NCBI GenBank assembly: GCA_012861695.1 | Contig: JAAOOA010000176.1 | Coordinates: forward strand, 124,001-188,000 | Origin: Trematomus loennbergii | Lineage: Eukaryota; Chordata; Actinopteri; Perciformes; Nototheniidae | DNA: 64,000 nt | Direction: 5' to 3' | Shown here: positions 34,173 to 45,669 of the stretch, piece by piece | Position numbering within the stretch: position 1 is the first letter of the stretch | Layout of the letters: every line of letters begins with the position of its first letter | Translations under genes and position numbers: made by a program | Notes under the pieces: model-generated | Databases searched by the model: none | Told to the model about the DNA's origin: nothing | What the model saw: the letters and a program-made list of their open reading frames with translations, nothing else

Positions 34173-35245
34173 CTGCATGGAAGGACATTGCGAAACAAGA
34201 CATTGATTCTTTGTAACATTTACAGTTTACTTTGATATACAATGGATTCAGTTAAGTAGATTACTCAGTTTTGTGGATTCTTTTAATGAGTATGCAGCCT
34301 GTAAAATGAAACACTGGCGTGACGATGTCTCGCAAAAGCCAATCAGCCGTGAGAATCTCAGCCTGTTGTCAATGACGTTTTAGAATCAGAAAACCAAAAA
34401 ACACCAGCCATTGGCTCGGGCGACATCACACAGAGTTCCATATATAGTTGGGAAACTGGACAAAAATAAGTGTTTGTATAAAAAGTACAAACTATGGACT
34501 GTCTATTGTAGGGGTCTCCAACACTCGATCAACTCGGCGGCCGATCGGAGCATCCCTAGATACAACGGTAGCTTAGTCTAGCCAGATCGATTCGATCTCC
34601 AATCAGAAACCTGTTTTTTGTCTGCAGTCTTTTAAGAACACTTAATTCATGGTTTTTACTAACCGGTAACAGTATGTAGTATTATTTTGATTTGTGTATT
34701 TGTATTATCTAAAGCCAGTTGTATTATCTAAAGCCAGTTGAGTAGCAATTGAAATGTTTTGGCTCTATGAAACCTGATGTACTTATATGATTCTGTTTTC
34801 TTCAAGTTTGTATCTTCTTGGTCGAATGCACTTATTGTAAGTCGCTTTGGATAAAAGCCTCAGCTAAAAGTAATGTAATGTGTATTACAAATAAATCATG
34901 GCAAAATGTGTTAATGTTGTTGTTGGCATCTACATGGAGATAAGCCTCGCCTCCTCGCTAGCATGATTAGTTTGAGTGAAGCAAGTACAGCAGGCACGTG
35001 CACACAGACATCAAAGTGGGCTTGAGCCCCTGCCCTTTTTCTTCCTCCAGAGAAAGTGCCCCTTTTTCCCCTTTTTTTATAAATGAATATATATCTACTG
35101 CTGTTTGCACACAGTTTCCCTTTCCAAAAATATATTGATTGAATACAACATTTAAATATCAGGTCGGGAGATTAGACTGTGAAGCTCCGATGCTCTCTCT
35201 ACCCTCCCTCCACGTCTCCTGCACAGCGGTGCGGACATCGGCAGT
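34173..35245. other. Intergenic stretch with SINE/LINE-tail fragments
   Basis: AAGTCGCTTTGGATAAAAGC at about 34841-34860 is the tail sequence shared by many fish SINEs; a 14-bp duplication (TATCTAAAGCCAGT) sits at about 34711-34738. GGGGTCTCCAACA at about 34511 resembles a hAT terminus without a visible partner. Confidence 0.45.
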
Positions 35246-35893
35246 CCCTTCAGACAGACAGGTAACAGCACCTCCCACTTTACTGTCCCTTCAGACAGAC
35301 AGGTAGCAGCACCTCCCACTCTACTGTCCCTTCAGACAGACAGGTAGCAGCACCTCCCACTCTACTGTCCCTTCAGACAGACAGGTAGCAGCACCTCCCA
35401 CTTTACTGTCCCTTCAGACAGACAGGTAGCAGCACCTCCCACTCTACTGTCCTTCAGACAGACAGGTAGCAGCACCTCCCACTTTACTGTCCCTTCAGAC
35501 AGGTAGCAGCACCTCCCACTTTACTGTCCCTTCAGACAGTCAGGTAGCAGCACCTCCCACTTTACTGTCCCTTCAGACAGACAGGTAGCAGCACCTCCCA
35601 CTTTACTGTCCCTTCAGACAGACAGGTAGCAGCACCTCCCACTTTACTGTCCCTTCAGACAGACAGGTAGCAGCACCTCCCACTTTACTGTCCCTTCAGA
35701 CAGACAGGTAGCAGCACCTCCCACTTTACTGTCCCTTCAGACAGACAGGTAGCAGCACCTCCCACTTTACTGTGCCTTCAGACAGACAGGTAGCAGCACC
35801 TCCCACTTTACTGTGCCTTCAGACAGACAGGTAGCAGCCTCCCACTTTACTGTGCCTTCAGACAGACAGTAGCAGCACCTCACACTTTACTGT
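35246..35893. repeat. 41-bp minisatellite, about 16 copies
   Basis: The unit starts CCCTTCAGACAGACAGGTAG and continues CAGCACCTCCCACTTTACTGT. Copies are nearly identical. Variants include TCTACTGT in early copies, GTGCCTTCAG in the last few, and short deletions (35490s, 35830s). High homogeneity suggests recent expansion or ongoing exchange. Confidence 0.95.
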
Positions 35894-37399
35894 GCCATGT
35901 TATGCCAGCTTTTCTTGGCTTGTTTGAAGGTGATTAACAAATTACTAAACTGCCAGTGCCTCGAGTTTACAGCTAATTAGCTAAAAGACAATAACAAATA
36001 TAGTTAACTAAGGTAGGCTACTAGATAATGGATAAGTTAGCTCAAGGTTTAGCTAAGGCCATTTATCATGGGCATACAGGCTAATGTGCTGTACTTAAGG
36101 GGAGACAGACACTTAAAGTGAATACAGTAAAATGTGTATCTAATAACGTCACCACAATCGCCACATTGATATGCAAATTAGGCGTTAACTAGGCTTAATT
36201 AAAATGCGCTAATTTGCATGCAGTTACCAAGGCATTGCAGGTGAAAAGGATAAAACAAAAAACATATCACCTCACAACTTCCCCAGATAGTTACTTACGT
36301 CAAGTCAGTATTTTCCCCTGAAATGTTATGTTTAAATGCAGATTAGCTTTAAATCTATAGATGAATTCAGACATGGTAGTAAAACGAACACCATTTATAT
36401 GTGTTTCTTGGAAGTTTTATTTCCATTAGAGTGAACGAAAACATGGAAGCAAAATAGACCAAAATAACAAGTACATGAAAAAACTATCTTTTTGCCTGTA
36501 CACTGTAAAAAAGGATTTGATCATTAAGTTATTGTAACTTTAAGTTACTTTCACTTAATATATCAATTTATGCAATTTCTACTTAATTTCATAAGTTGTT
36601 ATTATTTCAACTCAGCTCTGTAAGCCAGTTCAATGACCTCTACATTCTATGATGTAATGTTCTGGAACTTTCCATGGCCTCTTAACATGGCAGTAGTGAT
36701 GACATATTCCTGCCCGGTGAAAATAGTCCCGGTCTCATAGTTGTTTTCATTAATTGAAGGCATTTAACAGGGACATGAGTTTTTTACGATATACAGCAAG
36801 TGAACCACCGAGTTCGATTCGCCATTATCAAAAGAAGAACTTCAACCGGACAGATTGATGACTACGAAAAGCTAAGCGGCGGATGAATACATTTTCGTAA
36901 AGCGATGTGACAGTGAGTGAACATGACCTACAGAGTAACGGGTAGTTCTTATTATACATCCATGGTAGTGCGTGCCCTCCCTTTCGCTTTCTCTTCCCGG
37001 CTGCGACACGACAACATGTCCGTTTCTGCTGCTCATTAAAGTTCCCATTTGCACCTTCGATGCACCGCCTCCGACTCCTATCTCTCGGCACTACAATAAC
37101 ATGTATGAAAATCTGGAAAACAAGGTGCAAGATGATACTAAATCAGACGATAAATAACAGTGGCACCATCGTGAAACAAATACTTACTGAACTAAGGAGA
37201 AGAAAAACCCTGGACAAATCACAGACCCAGCCATGGGGCATTTTAAGTCTGTGACCGAACTGAGTCTCATTGGAATATAAACGTGCTCTCTTTATGTTAT
37301 TTATATATTTATGCATTGTGTGTTATGTGTATTATTAATGTAACTTTTGTATATCATGTACTGCCCAAATAATTTAAAATAAAGTTTTCAAGAAGAAAG
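35894..37399. other. Unassigned stretch
   Basis: No gene recognised. Features seen: ATGCAAATTA / TAATTTGCAT inverted at about 36171 and 36210, a run of TTAAGTTA-type repeats at 36520-36600, and one MITE-like end (TTCTTATTATACATCCATGG) at 36946-36965. Confidence 0.4.
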
Positions 37400-37668
37400 A
37401 AAGAAAGCTGAGTCCAAACCAAATCCGTGTCCCGGTCTTCCAGAGCAGGGCTCATTTTCCCAGTGGGCCGCATCCACGGGCTGCTGAAGGAAGGCCAATA
37501 TGCCAATCGAATCGGCAACGGTTCAGCACAGCAGTGTACCTCGCAGCAGTCCTGGAGTATCTCTGTTATGAACTCCTGGAGATCGCAGGAAACGCTTGCC
37601 GTAACCACCAGAAGCGGAGCATTACTCCACGACACATCTTGAAACACGACTGTGAGACTGACCGTTGA
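37400..37668 (+). pseudogene. Histone H2A-like sequence with two frameshifts
   Basis: Three frames together carry a recognisable histone fold: KKAESKPN, then [20 protein letters not shown] with YANRIGNG, then [21 protein letters not shown] and SITPRHIL. The RAGLx[15 protein letters not shown] and AGNA motifs identify H2A. NACR and PRHI differ from bulk H2A and recall variants. Breaks fall near 37429 and 37520. The docking domain and C-terminal tail are missing, with a stop at 37666. No start codon is adjacent; a possible one is 7.3 kb away at 30091. Confidence 0.75.
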
Positions 37669-38066
37669 GCGGCCCGACCAAGCAAGGAGGCAGAGGCAAA
37701 ACATTCATTAAACTCATGTGCACATAGTTCACAGCCTCAATCCTGCTGTTCTCCCTGAACACATCCTGCAGCCACAAGGATCTCACACCACATTACAAAC
37801 AGGAAACACAGAGCCTACATACCCACAGACTAATCAATCAACAAGACCCAGGTGAGGGGGGAGGAGACAACACAGGGCACCAGGTGCACACAATCAGCAG
37901 CAACACTACAGACATGGGTGAGTGATATGTCAACTTTACACAGTGGTATCTTGTACAATTAATGCAACTTAACGTCATGATTTTCACACCCTCAACATAT
38001 TATTTGCACCCTGATTATTCTCAACCGCTGTCATTCTTACACCAGCATAAAATACTTTCGGTGCTC
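37669..38066. other. Unassigned stretch, LTR-like in composition
   Basis: Contains CCAGGTGAGGGGGGAGGAGA and GTGCACACAATCAGC, phrases common in fish Ty3 LTRs, but no paired ends or duplication were found. Confidence 0.3.
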
Positions 38067-38879
38067 TGAAGTAAAAAGATATGATTCTAAACTGTATTGA
38101 AGTAAACATGTATTATTTTGAATTGTATTTTAGTGAACATGTATTGTTTGAACTGTTTTAAGTAATCACATATATAGAAATTATATTCTCACTTACAACT
38201 CACTGACCCAGAGATCCTGTTACACACACATGCACCTCCCTTCTCACCAGCACACACACACATATTATTTTCAAGGTTCTTTATGGGCATCATTATATCT
38301 GTGTACAAAGTTTAATTGTATGAGAAAGAATAGTTTATGTGAAAGATGCTATGGGAAAGTAAGGGAGTGGATATCGGGGCAGAGATAAGATTGACTTTGA
38401 CCTTGTGGAACCTTAGAATCTCACGTTCTGGTCAGAACTCTGATTCGCTGTATTGAACCCGACCAGAAGTGAATCCAACCAGTAAAAACACCTGGGGGAT
38501 GTGAGCAGCTCACACAGCTCCTCCTCACGGACTCTCTAATTCGCTTCGGAGTAAAATGGGAAAAAAAGCCAACACATCTCCGCCCCAAAATATGAATATG
38601 AATACTGTTGTTTTTTAATGTAAAATGCTTTCTTGTTTGATGAGTTGGTTGGTCCCGATATCTATGTCCGCATCGCATCACAAACCTGAAGTCCGGAGTA
38701 CTCTGTAAAACTTGTATACGTGTTTTGTTTCCTACCAGTAAACTCAGATAATTGTTATAACTTTTGATTCCGGTGTTTTCAATTCCTTTCTTTATTAAAT
38801 AGAGATCAGCCTCATCCAACAAACGGCGCGCAGCAGAGGGGGGGCTATCAGCCACCCCAATAGGTGTTCTGCTCCAACA
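38067..38879 (-). mobile_element. Solo LTR, 813 bp, 4-bp TSD (same family as 6816-7664)
   Basis: On the minus strand it starts TGTTGGAGCAG and ends TTTTTACTTCA, as in the 849-bp copy. GCTC is duplicated on both sides (38063-38066, 38880-38883). It differs from the other copy by several small indels and many substitutions, so the two insertions are not recent twins. Confidence 0.85.
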
Positions 38880-39842
38880 GCTCTCGCTAACAATCCAATC
38901 AATACGGTTTAACCCTACAGCTCCCAGTCCAAGCCCCTACTGACTGAGCCACTGTCATTTTATAGCTGTAAAATGAAACACAGTAACTTCCAAGTACTGT
39001 ATTTGTGTTTACGGTTATAGTATTTTAACTATAAAATAAAACACTGCCATTTAAAAAGTACTGTATTTTTGTTTATGGTAATAGCTGGTTTCTCAAACTT
39101 ACCTACCCTACCTTTAAGCAAGAAATAGAACTTAAATATAAAAAATAAAAGTACTATCTAAAGTGTTTACATGCAAATCATCAATACAAATATATATTTT
39201 ATACACTGATCATAAATATGACATATAGATCTCAAATGAATGATAGCAGTCATATAAGATGCACTGTAGTAAAACAACAACAATACATAACAGGTAAATA
39301 CCTCAATCCTTCAAATGTGTACTTAAGTGCAGTACTTCCTCCACTGTAACTACATCATGTGTCATGTTGGGTAGTATATGAAGACTGATGGTAAATAAAC
39401 TCTTGTATATTTAAAGTGTATTTAATAAATTGTTTTAAGGTTTTTAATGCAGAATAAAGAGAAGCTTTACAGCAGGTAAGAATCTTGTTCTTGTTGACCT
39501 TCAGTGAGAAAGTTGATGGATAAGTGGATAGATCATGTGACTTCATTATGATGTCCTCTAAATCCACACAACTGTAGACCGTGAAGGAAGGAGAAAGCAC
39601 AAGGCCCATTTGAATTTACTAATCATATTATTAGAATTATTTCAGTTTAAATTGTTGAAAAAGCTCGACTCTTTATTGTAATTTTAAAAAGGACATATTA
39701 TTCTCATTTTCATACAGTATATCTGAATTTTGTGCTTTTACTGTGACATGTTTAAATGCTTTAATTCAATAAGTGCTATATTTGTCTCACTGCCATAGAT
39801 TCTCCTTCCATTGGAATGAAGATATAACGAAGTGAGTTTTTT

Positions 39843-39920
39843 TTGTGTCTCTGAGCTGCAACCACAGCTTCTGTTCGAGCTGCCTGCAGACATTCTGGGA
39901 ACAAAGTAAGAACACAAACT
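39843..39920 (+). pseudogene. Isolated RING fragment upstream of TRIM copy B
   Basis: Same partial RING as in unit A (SLSCNHSFCSSCLQTFWEQ), 390 bp upstream of the TRIM start codon. Confidence 0.75.
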
Positions 39921-40310
39921 GTCCACTTCAAACTTTTATATATGAGCATTTTCCTTTTTATCCTACGTTGTTGTTTTTTTAAACGTTAAATTGTATGTGT
40001 TTTTCTTCAACAGATACCTGGACAAAGTCACTGTCCTGAACTGAATACCAAAGGACACTTCCCTCTGAAAGACATCCTGACTCCATCTGCTGGTGAATAA
40101 ATGACATAGCAGCATTTCCTGATGTTGATAATTCACCCTGTGACGGAGGTCAGAGAAAACGAAAGTGGATTTTGACATTGTTGAACAGCGCTGAGACGCC
40201 ATTACAGGGTGTGAGATTTCTGCTCGGAGACACACGTTTGGAGTATATTTGGGGAGAAGTGGAGAGACTGTAAGTTGGTGAGTCCTGCTCTAGAAATAAC
40301 TTTAATACAA

Positions 40311-41727
40311 ATGGCTGAGAAAATCGCTCTTGTTGAAAGTTTCCTGAGCTGCCATGTGTGTTCAGAGACTTTCAGAGATCCCGTGTCTCTGGGCTGTAAC
40401 CACAGCTTCTGTTCGAGCTGCCTGCAGACATTCTGGGAACAAAGTAAGAACAAAAACTGTCCCATTTGTAAAAGAAAGTCCTCCAAAGATCCTGTGGGGA
40501 ACTTTGCACTGAAGGAACTGTCTGACTCCTTTGCTGAGAGAGAGAAAGCTGGATCATCTGAGACAGAAAAAGGAGAGAAGAAGGTGGAGGTGGTGTGTAG
40601 TAAACATCAGAAGCCTAGATTGTTCTGTATGGATGAAGAGAGAGCTGTGTGTCCTGTCTGTGAGTTTTCTCTCCACCAGAGTCACAAGGTGGTTCCTGTA
40701 GAACAAGCAGTCAGTGAGCTGAAGGACCTGCTGAAATCTGACTTAGAGTCTCTGCAGGACAAGAGGGACACATACAAAGGAGTGGAGACAACATACAATG
40801 AAGTGATTCAAGTGTCCAAGAAGCAGCTGCTGTCCACAGAGAGGCAGATCAGAGCAGAGTTCATCAAGCTCCATCAGTTCCTGAAAGAGGAAGAGGAGTC
40901 CAGACTGGCAGCTCTGAGGGAGGAAGAGGAGCAGAAAGGGAAGACTATCAGCAGAGAGATGAAGAGCATTCAGGAGCACATCTCCTCTCTGTCACACAGT
41001 ATCTCTGCTGTTGAAGAAGAGCTGCAGAAACACAACGTGCCCTTCCTCAGCAGTTATAAAGCCACTCAGAGCAGAGCCAGAGTCCAGAGCTCACTGTCAG
41101 ACCCACAGCTGCTCTCAGGAGCGCTGACAGATGTGGCCAAACACCTGGGCAACCTGTCCTTCAGAGTCTGGGAGAAGATGAAGGACCAGGTCCACTTCAG
41201 TCCTGTCCTTCTGGACCCAAACACTGCAACAGCTGCTCTATCTGTCTGATGATCTGACCAGTGTGAGACATGGAGACACAGATCAGCAGCTTCCTGATAA
41301 TCCAGAGAGATTCACTAAGTATGCTGATGTTCTGGGCTCTGAGGGCTTCAGCTCAGGGAAACACAGCTGGGAGGTGGAGGTGGGAGATCATCCTGACTGG
41401 TTATAGGTTTGACTAAAGAGTCAGTTGACAGGAAGGGAGAGATAGTGCCTCACCAGAATATGGAATCTGGTGTTTATGTATGACGATGGAGAATACACTA
41501 ATGGTGCTGGTGAGACTGTCAGAGTGGAGAAGAATCTCCAGAGGATCAGAGTCCAGCTGGACTATGACAGGGGGGAGGTGTCCTTCTACGACCCTGAACA
41601 CATGACTCCCATCTGCACTCACAGAGACACTTTCACTGAGAAACTCTTCCCATATTTCGGTATTGGAAAAGCTGGTGATGCTAAAACTGCTGATATCAAA
41701 ATCTGTCAGAGTGAGATTCCTCTGTGA
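40311..41727 (+). pseudogene. TRIM35/NF7-like gene, copy B (frameshifted in SPRY)
   Basis: RING, B-box and coiled coil are open from ATG 40311 to 41249. One residue is missing in the B-box compared with A and C (KHQKPRLF, a 3-base deletion that keeps frame). The frame breaks at 41226-41237, where two single bases are lost relative to copy C, and again near 41400 (TGG-TTATAGG) and 41440. The end of SPRY is well kept: [16 protein letters not shown] and LFPYFGIGKAGDAK, with a natural stop at 41725. Full length would be about 470 residues, normal for the family. The coding sequence has no introns. Confidence 0.85.
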
Positions 41728-43619
41728 TGCTCAGGAGTGTTGGTTCAGACTTTATTCTGACTTCACTGTCCGTCTACATCTCTTTGGAACAATCAAGAAA
41801 AGAATCAACAGATGATGAGATATTAATCTTTGCATGACATTTTTACACATTATAATCAAAGAGTCAGTCAAAAACAAAAACAAACAAAACAACTTGATTG
41901 TTTATTGCTATAGTTTATTTTGCATCATACTTTATTACAGTGTGTTTATAGTTTTCATTTAACTCACTGACACTTTATTAAAATCGGAAAATCATTTTAA
42001 AATATATTGAGGCATGATTGATGAATGTTCACATTTTGAATCCAAAAATCTTTAAAAGAATGAATTTATTTTCTGTTTTTCTTTGTAATGGATGAAATGA
42101 GAAAGTTTGATTAAGTTTTGTGTGAATTCTTGAAGAAATGTAAGAAGTTTGTATTTCGTGCTGAAACGTCATGAAATCAACAAACTAACAAATCAAAGCT
42201 GTCAGTTCTCCTTTTATCAACATCTAGTTTCTAGTCAAACATCATGTTATATAAGTTATCAGTTTAACTTTTTTATATTTTTGGGTCTTTTGATGAATTA
42301 TTTTAGATATGTTGTTTTTCTGCAGGGAGCAAGTCATTTAATACATTTAGTTTAATTAATTATTTCATTCTTACAATGTTCTTTCGTTAGCTATGTGACA
42401 TTTTCAGTCCTATATAGATGGACAATAACATTTATGGTAATTGAAAATATCAATTTCTAATTAACCTAGAGGGAATAACAGCTGTATAATTAAGTGTAGT
42501 ATTTTTGATGCTGCTTCAGATATCTTGTGATTAAATAAGCAGCAGTTTAATTCAGAAATGTGTCTATGAGGTTGATTTCTGTTTCTTCACGTACATCTGT
42601 CAAATAGCCATGTGACAAATTACAGAGAATACAAATGTTGAAAGAATATTGTACAAAAATATAAATAAATAATCTGAACATCTTAATGATGTAATCTCTT
42701 CTTTAATTCATTGCATCCCTTCAAACATCTGTTTTAACCTTTACATTCATAGATGCCAAACTCCTGAAATCTCTGTCTCCTTGTGTGAAGTCATGTGACG
42801 GATGAACCTGCTGTAAACAAAGAAGCTCCCACCCTGATGAAGGAGACTCAGCAGAAAACATGTGAGGGGTAAAGCATGGCATACTGGAGCTGTGCCACGT
42901 GTTTGATTTGATGGAGTTGTTTTGATTCTCTCTTAGAAACTGTCAGGAGTCACATTCACATTCTCCAACTCCACTGCAGCATTATAACAAATACAAAGTA
43001 GCTTCAACATTAAAAACAGTAATGCATTATTTATTCACTTCAAACCCAAAGATGAAGACAAAGTCAAGATGGATCATTTTGAACACTGAACATGTCATTT
43101 CTTTCACTTATTCACATGAATATTATTGTTTCATGCACAGGTTGATCAATAGCCATTTTTATTATAATACATATCCTTCACAGAAACACTATCCTGTTTG
43201 ACAGACATACTGTATGTCCAGGGAATGTAAGAGATGAATCTCTGCTGTGGCTTCATCAGGCACAAAGTGGTCCAATCATCTCAAACACATTCTTCAGATT
43301 GCATTATATCTTAGACATGAGTCTTTCAGCTCTTCACAGTCCAACTGTTGTTTTGAGCTGCTATCATGAACCCTGGTTGAACAACTTATTAACAGAGCAC
43401 TTTAAAAATACTTTTTGCGACTATCTTTTCATTTTCTGTTACAGTATCTCATTCCTTCCTTTGTTAACCGGAGTTAGAGAACAACTCAGCTGCTACAAAC
43501 CTACTTACAGGCAACATAAGTATCTGTATGAGTGCAGTTTGTCTTTCCTCATGCCAAACACTTTACACCACAAACATTTACTGTTCAAATACAAATCAGT
43601 GTCAACTCCTGCACGTTCT
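41728..43619. other. 3' flank of TRIM copy B, no gene seen
   Basis: Parallels 11667-12966 and then about 17285-17860 of unit A, skipping the transposons found there. It therefore shows the arrangement before those insertions, although a small deletion at about 43028 is also present. Confidence 0.5.
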
Positions 43620-44585
43620 CTTGAAGCCCCGCCTCCAGGAAGTAGTCTCTGTTAATGAGCCAATTAGGCTTTCCCTCTCATCCTGAACAGGTCACCCTCC
43701 TGGTCAAAGTCAGAGGAAGGCTGAAGATGGGAACTCCCTGGTAGATGGCCTCTTGAAGTGTGTTGGTGGCCTTCTGATGGACCACTCAGCTCTGCTATCT
43801 CCTCAGTGTCAAATAATTGTTGATCTGATTCCTTTATTCATCTCTATAAACATACACATATAATACATTAGAGTCTATACATGTTCTGATCTTAATCTCT
43901 TCATGTTAGGACACATTTAAGTACGCCTATATTTACATATCTCTCCCTGTGTCACATTTTTCTCTCCAAACATAGTCACGTGACGTAGACGTGAAGAAGT
44001 GTGGGCCCACAGCTGAGAGGAGTTACAGTAAGACTGGCCCAGTGTCCTCTGCCATGACGGGGAGATAGAAAGTCTTCAGGTTCAAATCAGAGACAGTGAT
44101 CATACGGCTGTCTTGCCTCTTCAGATAAAGAAGTGTATTGCTTGCCCTGTCTACATTTGGAAAGAGAGAGGCAGTGTTTCAGCATTGATGATGGAATATA
44201 ACGTAAATGTTTATCCCCTCTTCTCCTTGTGAAAGATCCAACAATCTTTCAGGGTCAGACATCACGTCGGTTACCTGCAAGTTTCTTTGATTCTTATTAC
44301 AATGCTCATTAAGATATTCCTTTATTGAGGAGAAGACACCACTATGGTCCCCAAGCTCTCAGTAATAATACATCTATTCTCCATAAAGTCCTCAAGACGC
44401 TGAAGGGTCAAACTGAAACTTGTAGACAATGTTGGGCATGGAGGGACGAGGGGACCTCAAAGAGAGGTCAGTTCTCATCAACCAAATATCTGCTGCCTGA
44501 AGGAACTCTTCACAGTGGACGCTAGGACCAAAGTGACGGGGACTAATGGTGTAGTGAGGCTCTCTTATATTCATCTCATTCATAA
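43620..44585 (-). pseudogene. UDP-glycosyltransferase-like pieces, unit B
   Basis: Two minus-strand segments resemble UGTs in the expected order. About 44480-44385 reads AADIWLMRTDLSLRSPRPSM followed by PNIVY, like the (A/S)DIWLMRxDF.FEFPRPxMPNVVY segment. About 43815-43690 reads NTLQEAIYQGVPIFSLPL...DQEGDLFRMRG, like the donor-binding signature. About 570 bp between them is not readable as UGT and the HGG motif is gone. I infer a decayed intronless-type UGT; the evidence is motif-level only. Confidence 0.5.
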
Positions 44586-44589
44586 GTCA

Positions 44590-44734
44590 TATCCAGAGGT
44601 GGGAGAAGAAGTATTCAATCTATACTTAAGTAAAAGTAGAAGTACAGAGTGTAGGAATACTATGTTACAGTAAAAGTCCTGCATTACAAATGTTACTCAA
44701 GTAAAAGTAGAAAAGTATTAGCATCAAAATATAG
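44590..44734. mobile_element. Left half of a repeat split by TTAA elements
   Basis: GGTGGGAGAAGAAGTATTCA and ACTTAAGTAAAAGTAGAAGT are typical of a dispersed fish repeat (another piece is at 33222). It continues after 51268 with AATTACAAAGTAATATCTTA, so the material between was inserted at one TTAA. Confidence 0.6.
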
Positions 44735-45149
44735 TTAACCTGTTAAGCCCGAGAGACCCCGGTACCGGGGCACTCCCGCAACATCTTGCAGGAAACAGTG
44801 TCTGAGGGCATGTTCATTTAATAAACTATGAATGTTTTTATCCATGTAACGGGAAGAAACTCATCTAACTGATCTTTTTAAATTTTAAAATAAAACCCAC
44901 AATGCTAACGCTGAGCCTCTGAATTAGCAACGAGCGAAAAATGCTAACAGATTACTGCACCGAAAATCACTCACAAAACCTTATTATTTATCTTTTCTGC
45001 ACATCCATGACATCGTTTCACATCGTGAGGTGACAGAATCGAAGGGTACCCTCATTATCACTCAATTATACGAACTCGCGACTTTATAAACAAAACAGAC
45101 ATCAAAACATGTGGCGCTAGGTAGCTAAAAATGCTAACATGGTTTACCT

Positions 45150-45354
45150 TGAAACTGAGCAATCTCATTCCTCTGCATGTTTTTAAAGCTAGGCTAAATG
45201 AAATGCTCGTTGATACTTGTAAATGTCTATAACTATGTAAATGTATCCTGTAAATATAATGTATGATGTCCTTTATTGTTTTATGTTTCATGTGGAACCT
45301 ATATGCTGCAGGTCTCCCTTGAAAAAGAGATCTATGATCTCAATAGGTGCGTTC
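45150..45354 (+). mobile_element. L2-like LINE 3' end (split)
   Basis: Carries the reading ..LETEQSHSSACF.. decayed, then GGTCTCCCTTGAAAAAGAGA and TCTATGATCTCAAT, the common fish L2 3' tail. The rest, GGGACCAATCTGGTTAAATA, is at 48860-48900 beyond the Harbinger element. Confidence 0.7.
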
Positions 45355-45669
45355 ACACCGGAGTACTTTGGTGTACTTTTCCCACAATAGTTCATCAGAA
45401 CTACGATATATTTGCGTTCACACCAAAAAGCCCCAGGAACTAAAGTAGCTCAAATGAGTTCGTCCGACCCGCTTTTCAGTCCCTGCTACAGAGCAGGGAC
45501 TGTCGTGGGAGAAAACAGTTCGTACGTCTGATTGGCTGTGCGGAATGCAAACCACGCCCATTTGACTCTGATTTTTTTTTGGAAGCGGCCATTGTATTTG
45601 CTCGTTTACCCGAAGAGATTACTTTTGTGAAAGCAGTTATTATAGCAACACTAAATAAATCATCGGAGC

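Larger units (their letters stand above)
39113..43821 (+). repeat. Segmental duplication unit B
   Basis: Matches unit A from about 8513. It begins immediately after a Kolobok-like end (AAACTTACCTACCCTACCTT then TAA), so the duplication may have continued left before that insertion. It lacks NXPE exons and lacks the hAT element present in units A and C. After 43821 the match to unit A ends because A is cut by the chromovirus. Confidence 0.9.

Noticed and set aside
35246..35893. CRISPR-like regular array
   Set aside because: Units are contiguous 41-bp tandem repeats with no unique spacers, in eukaryotic DNA.
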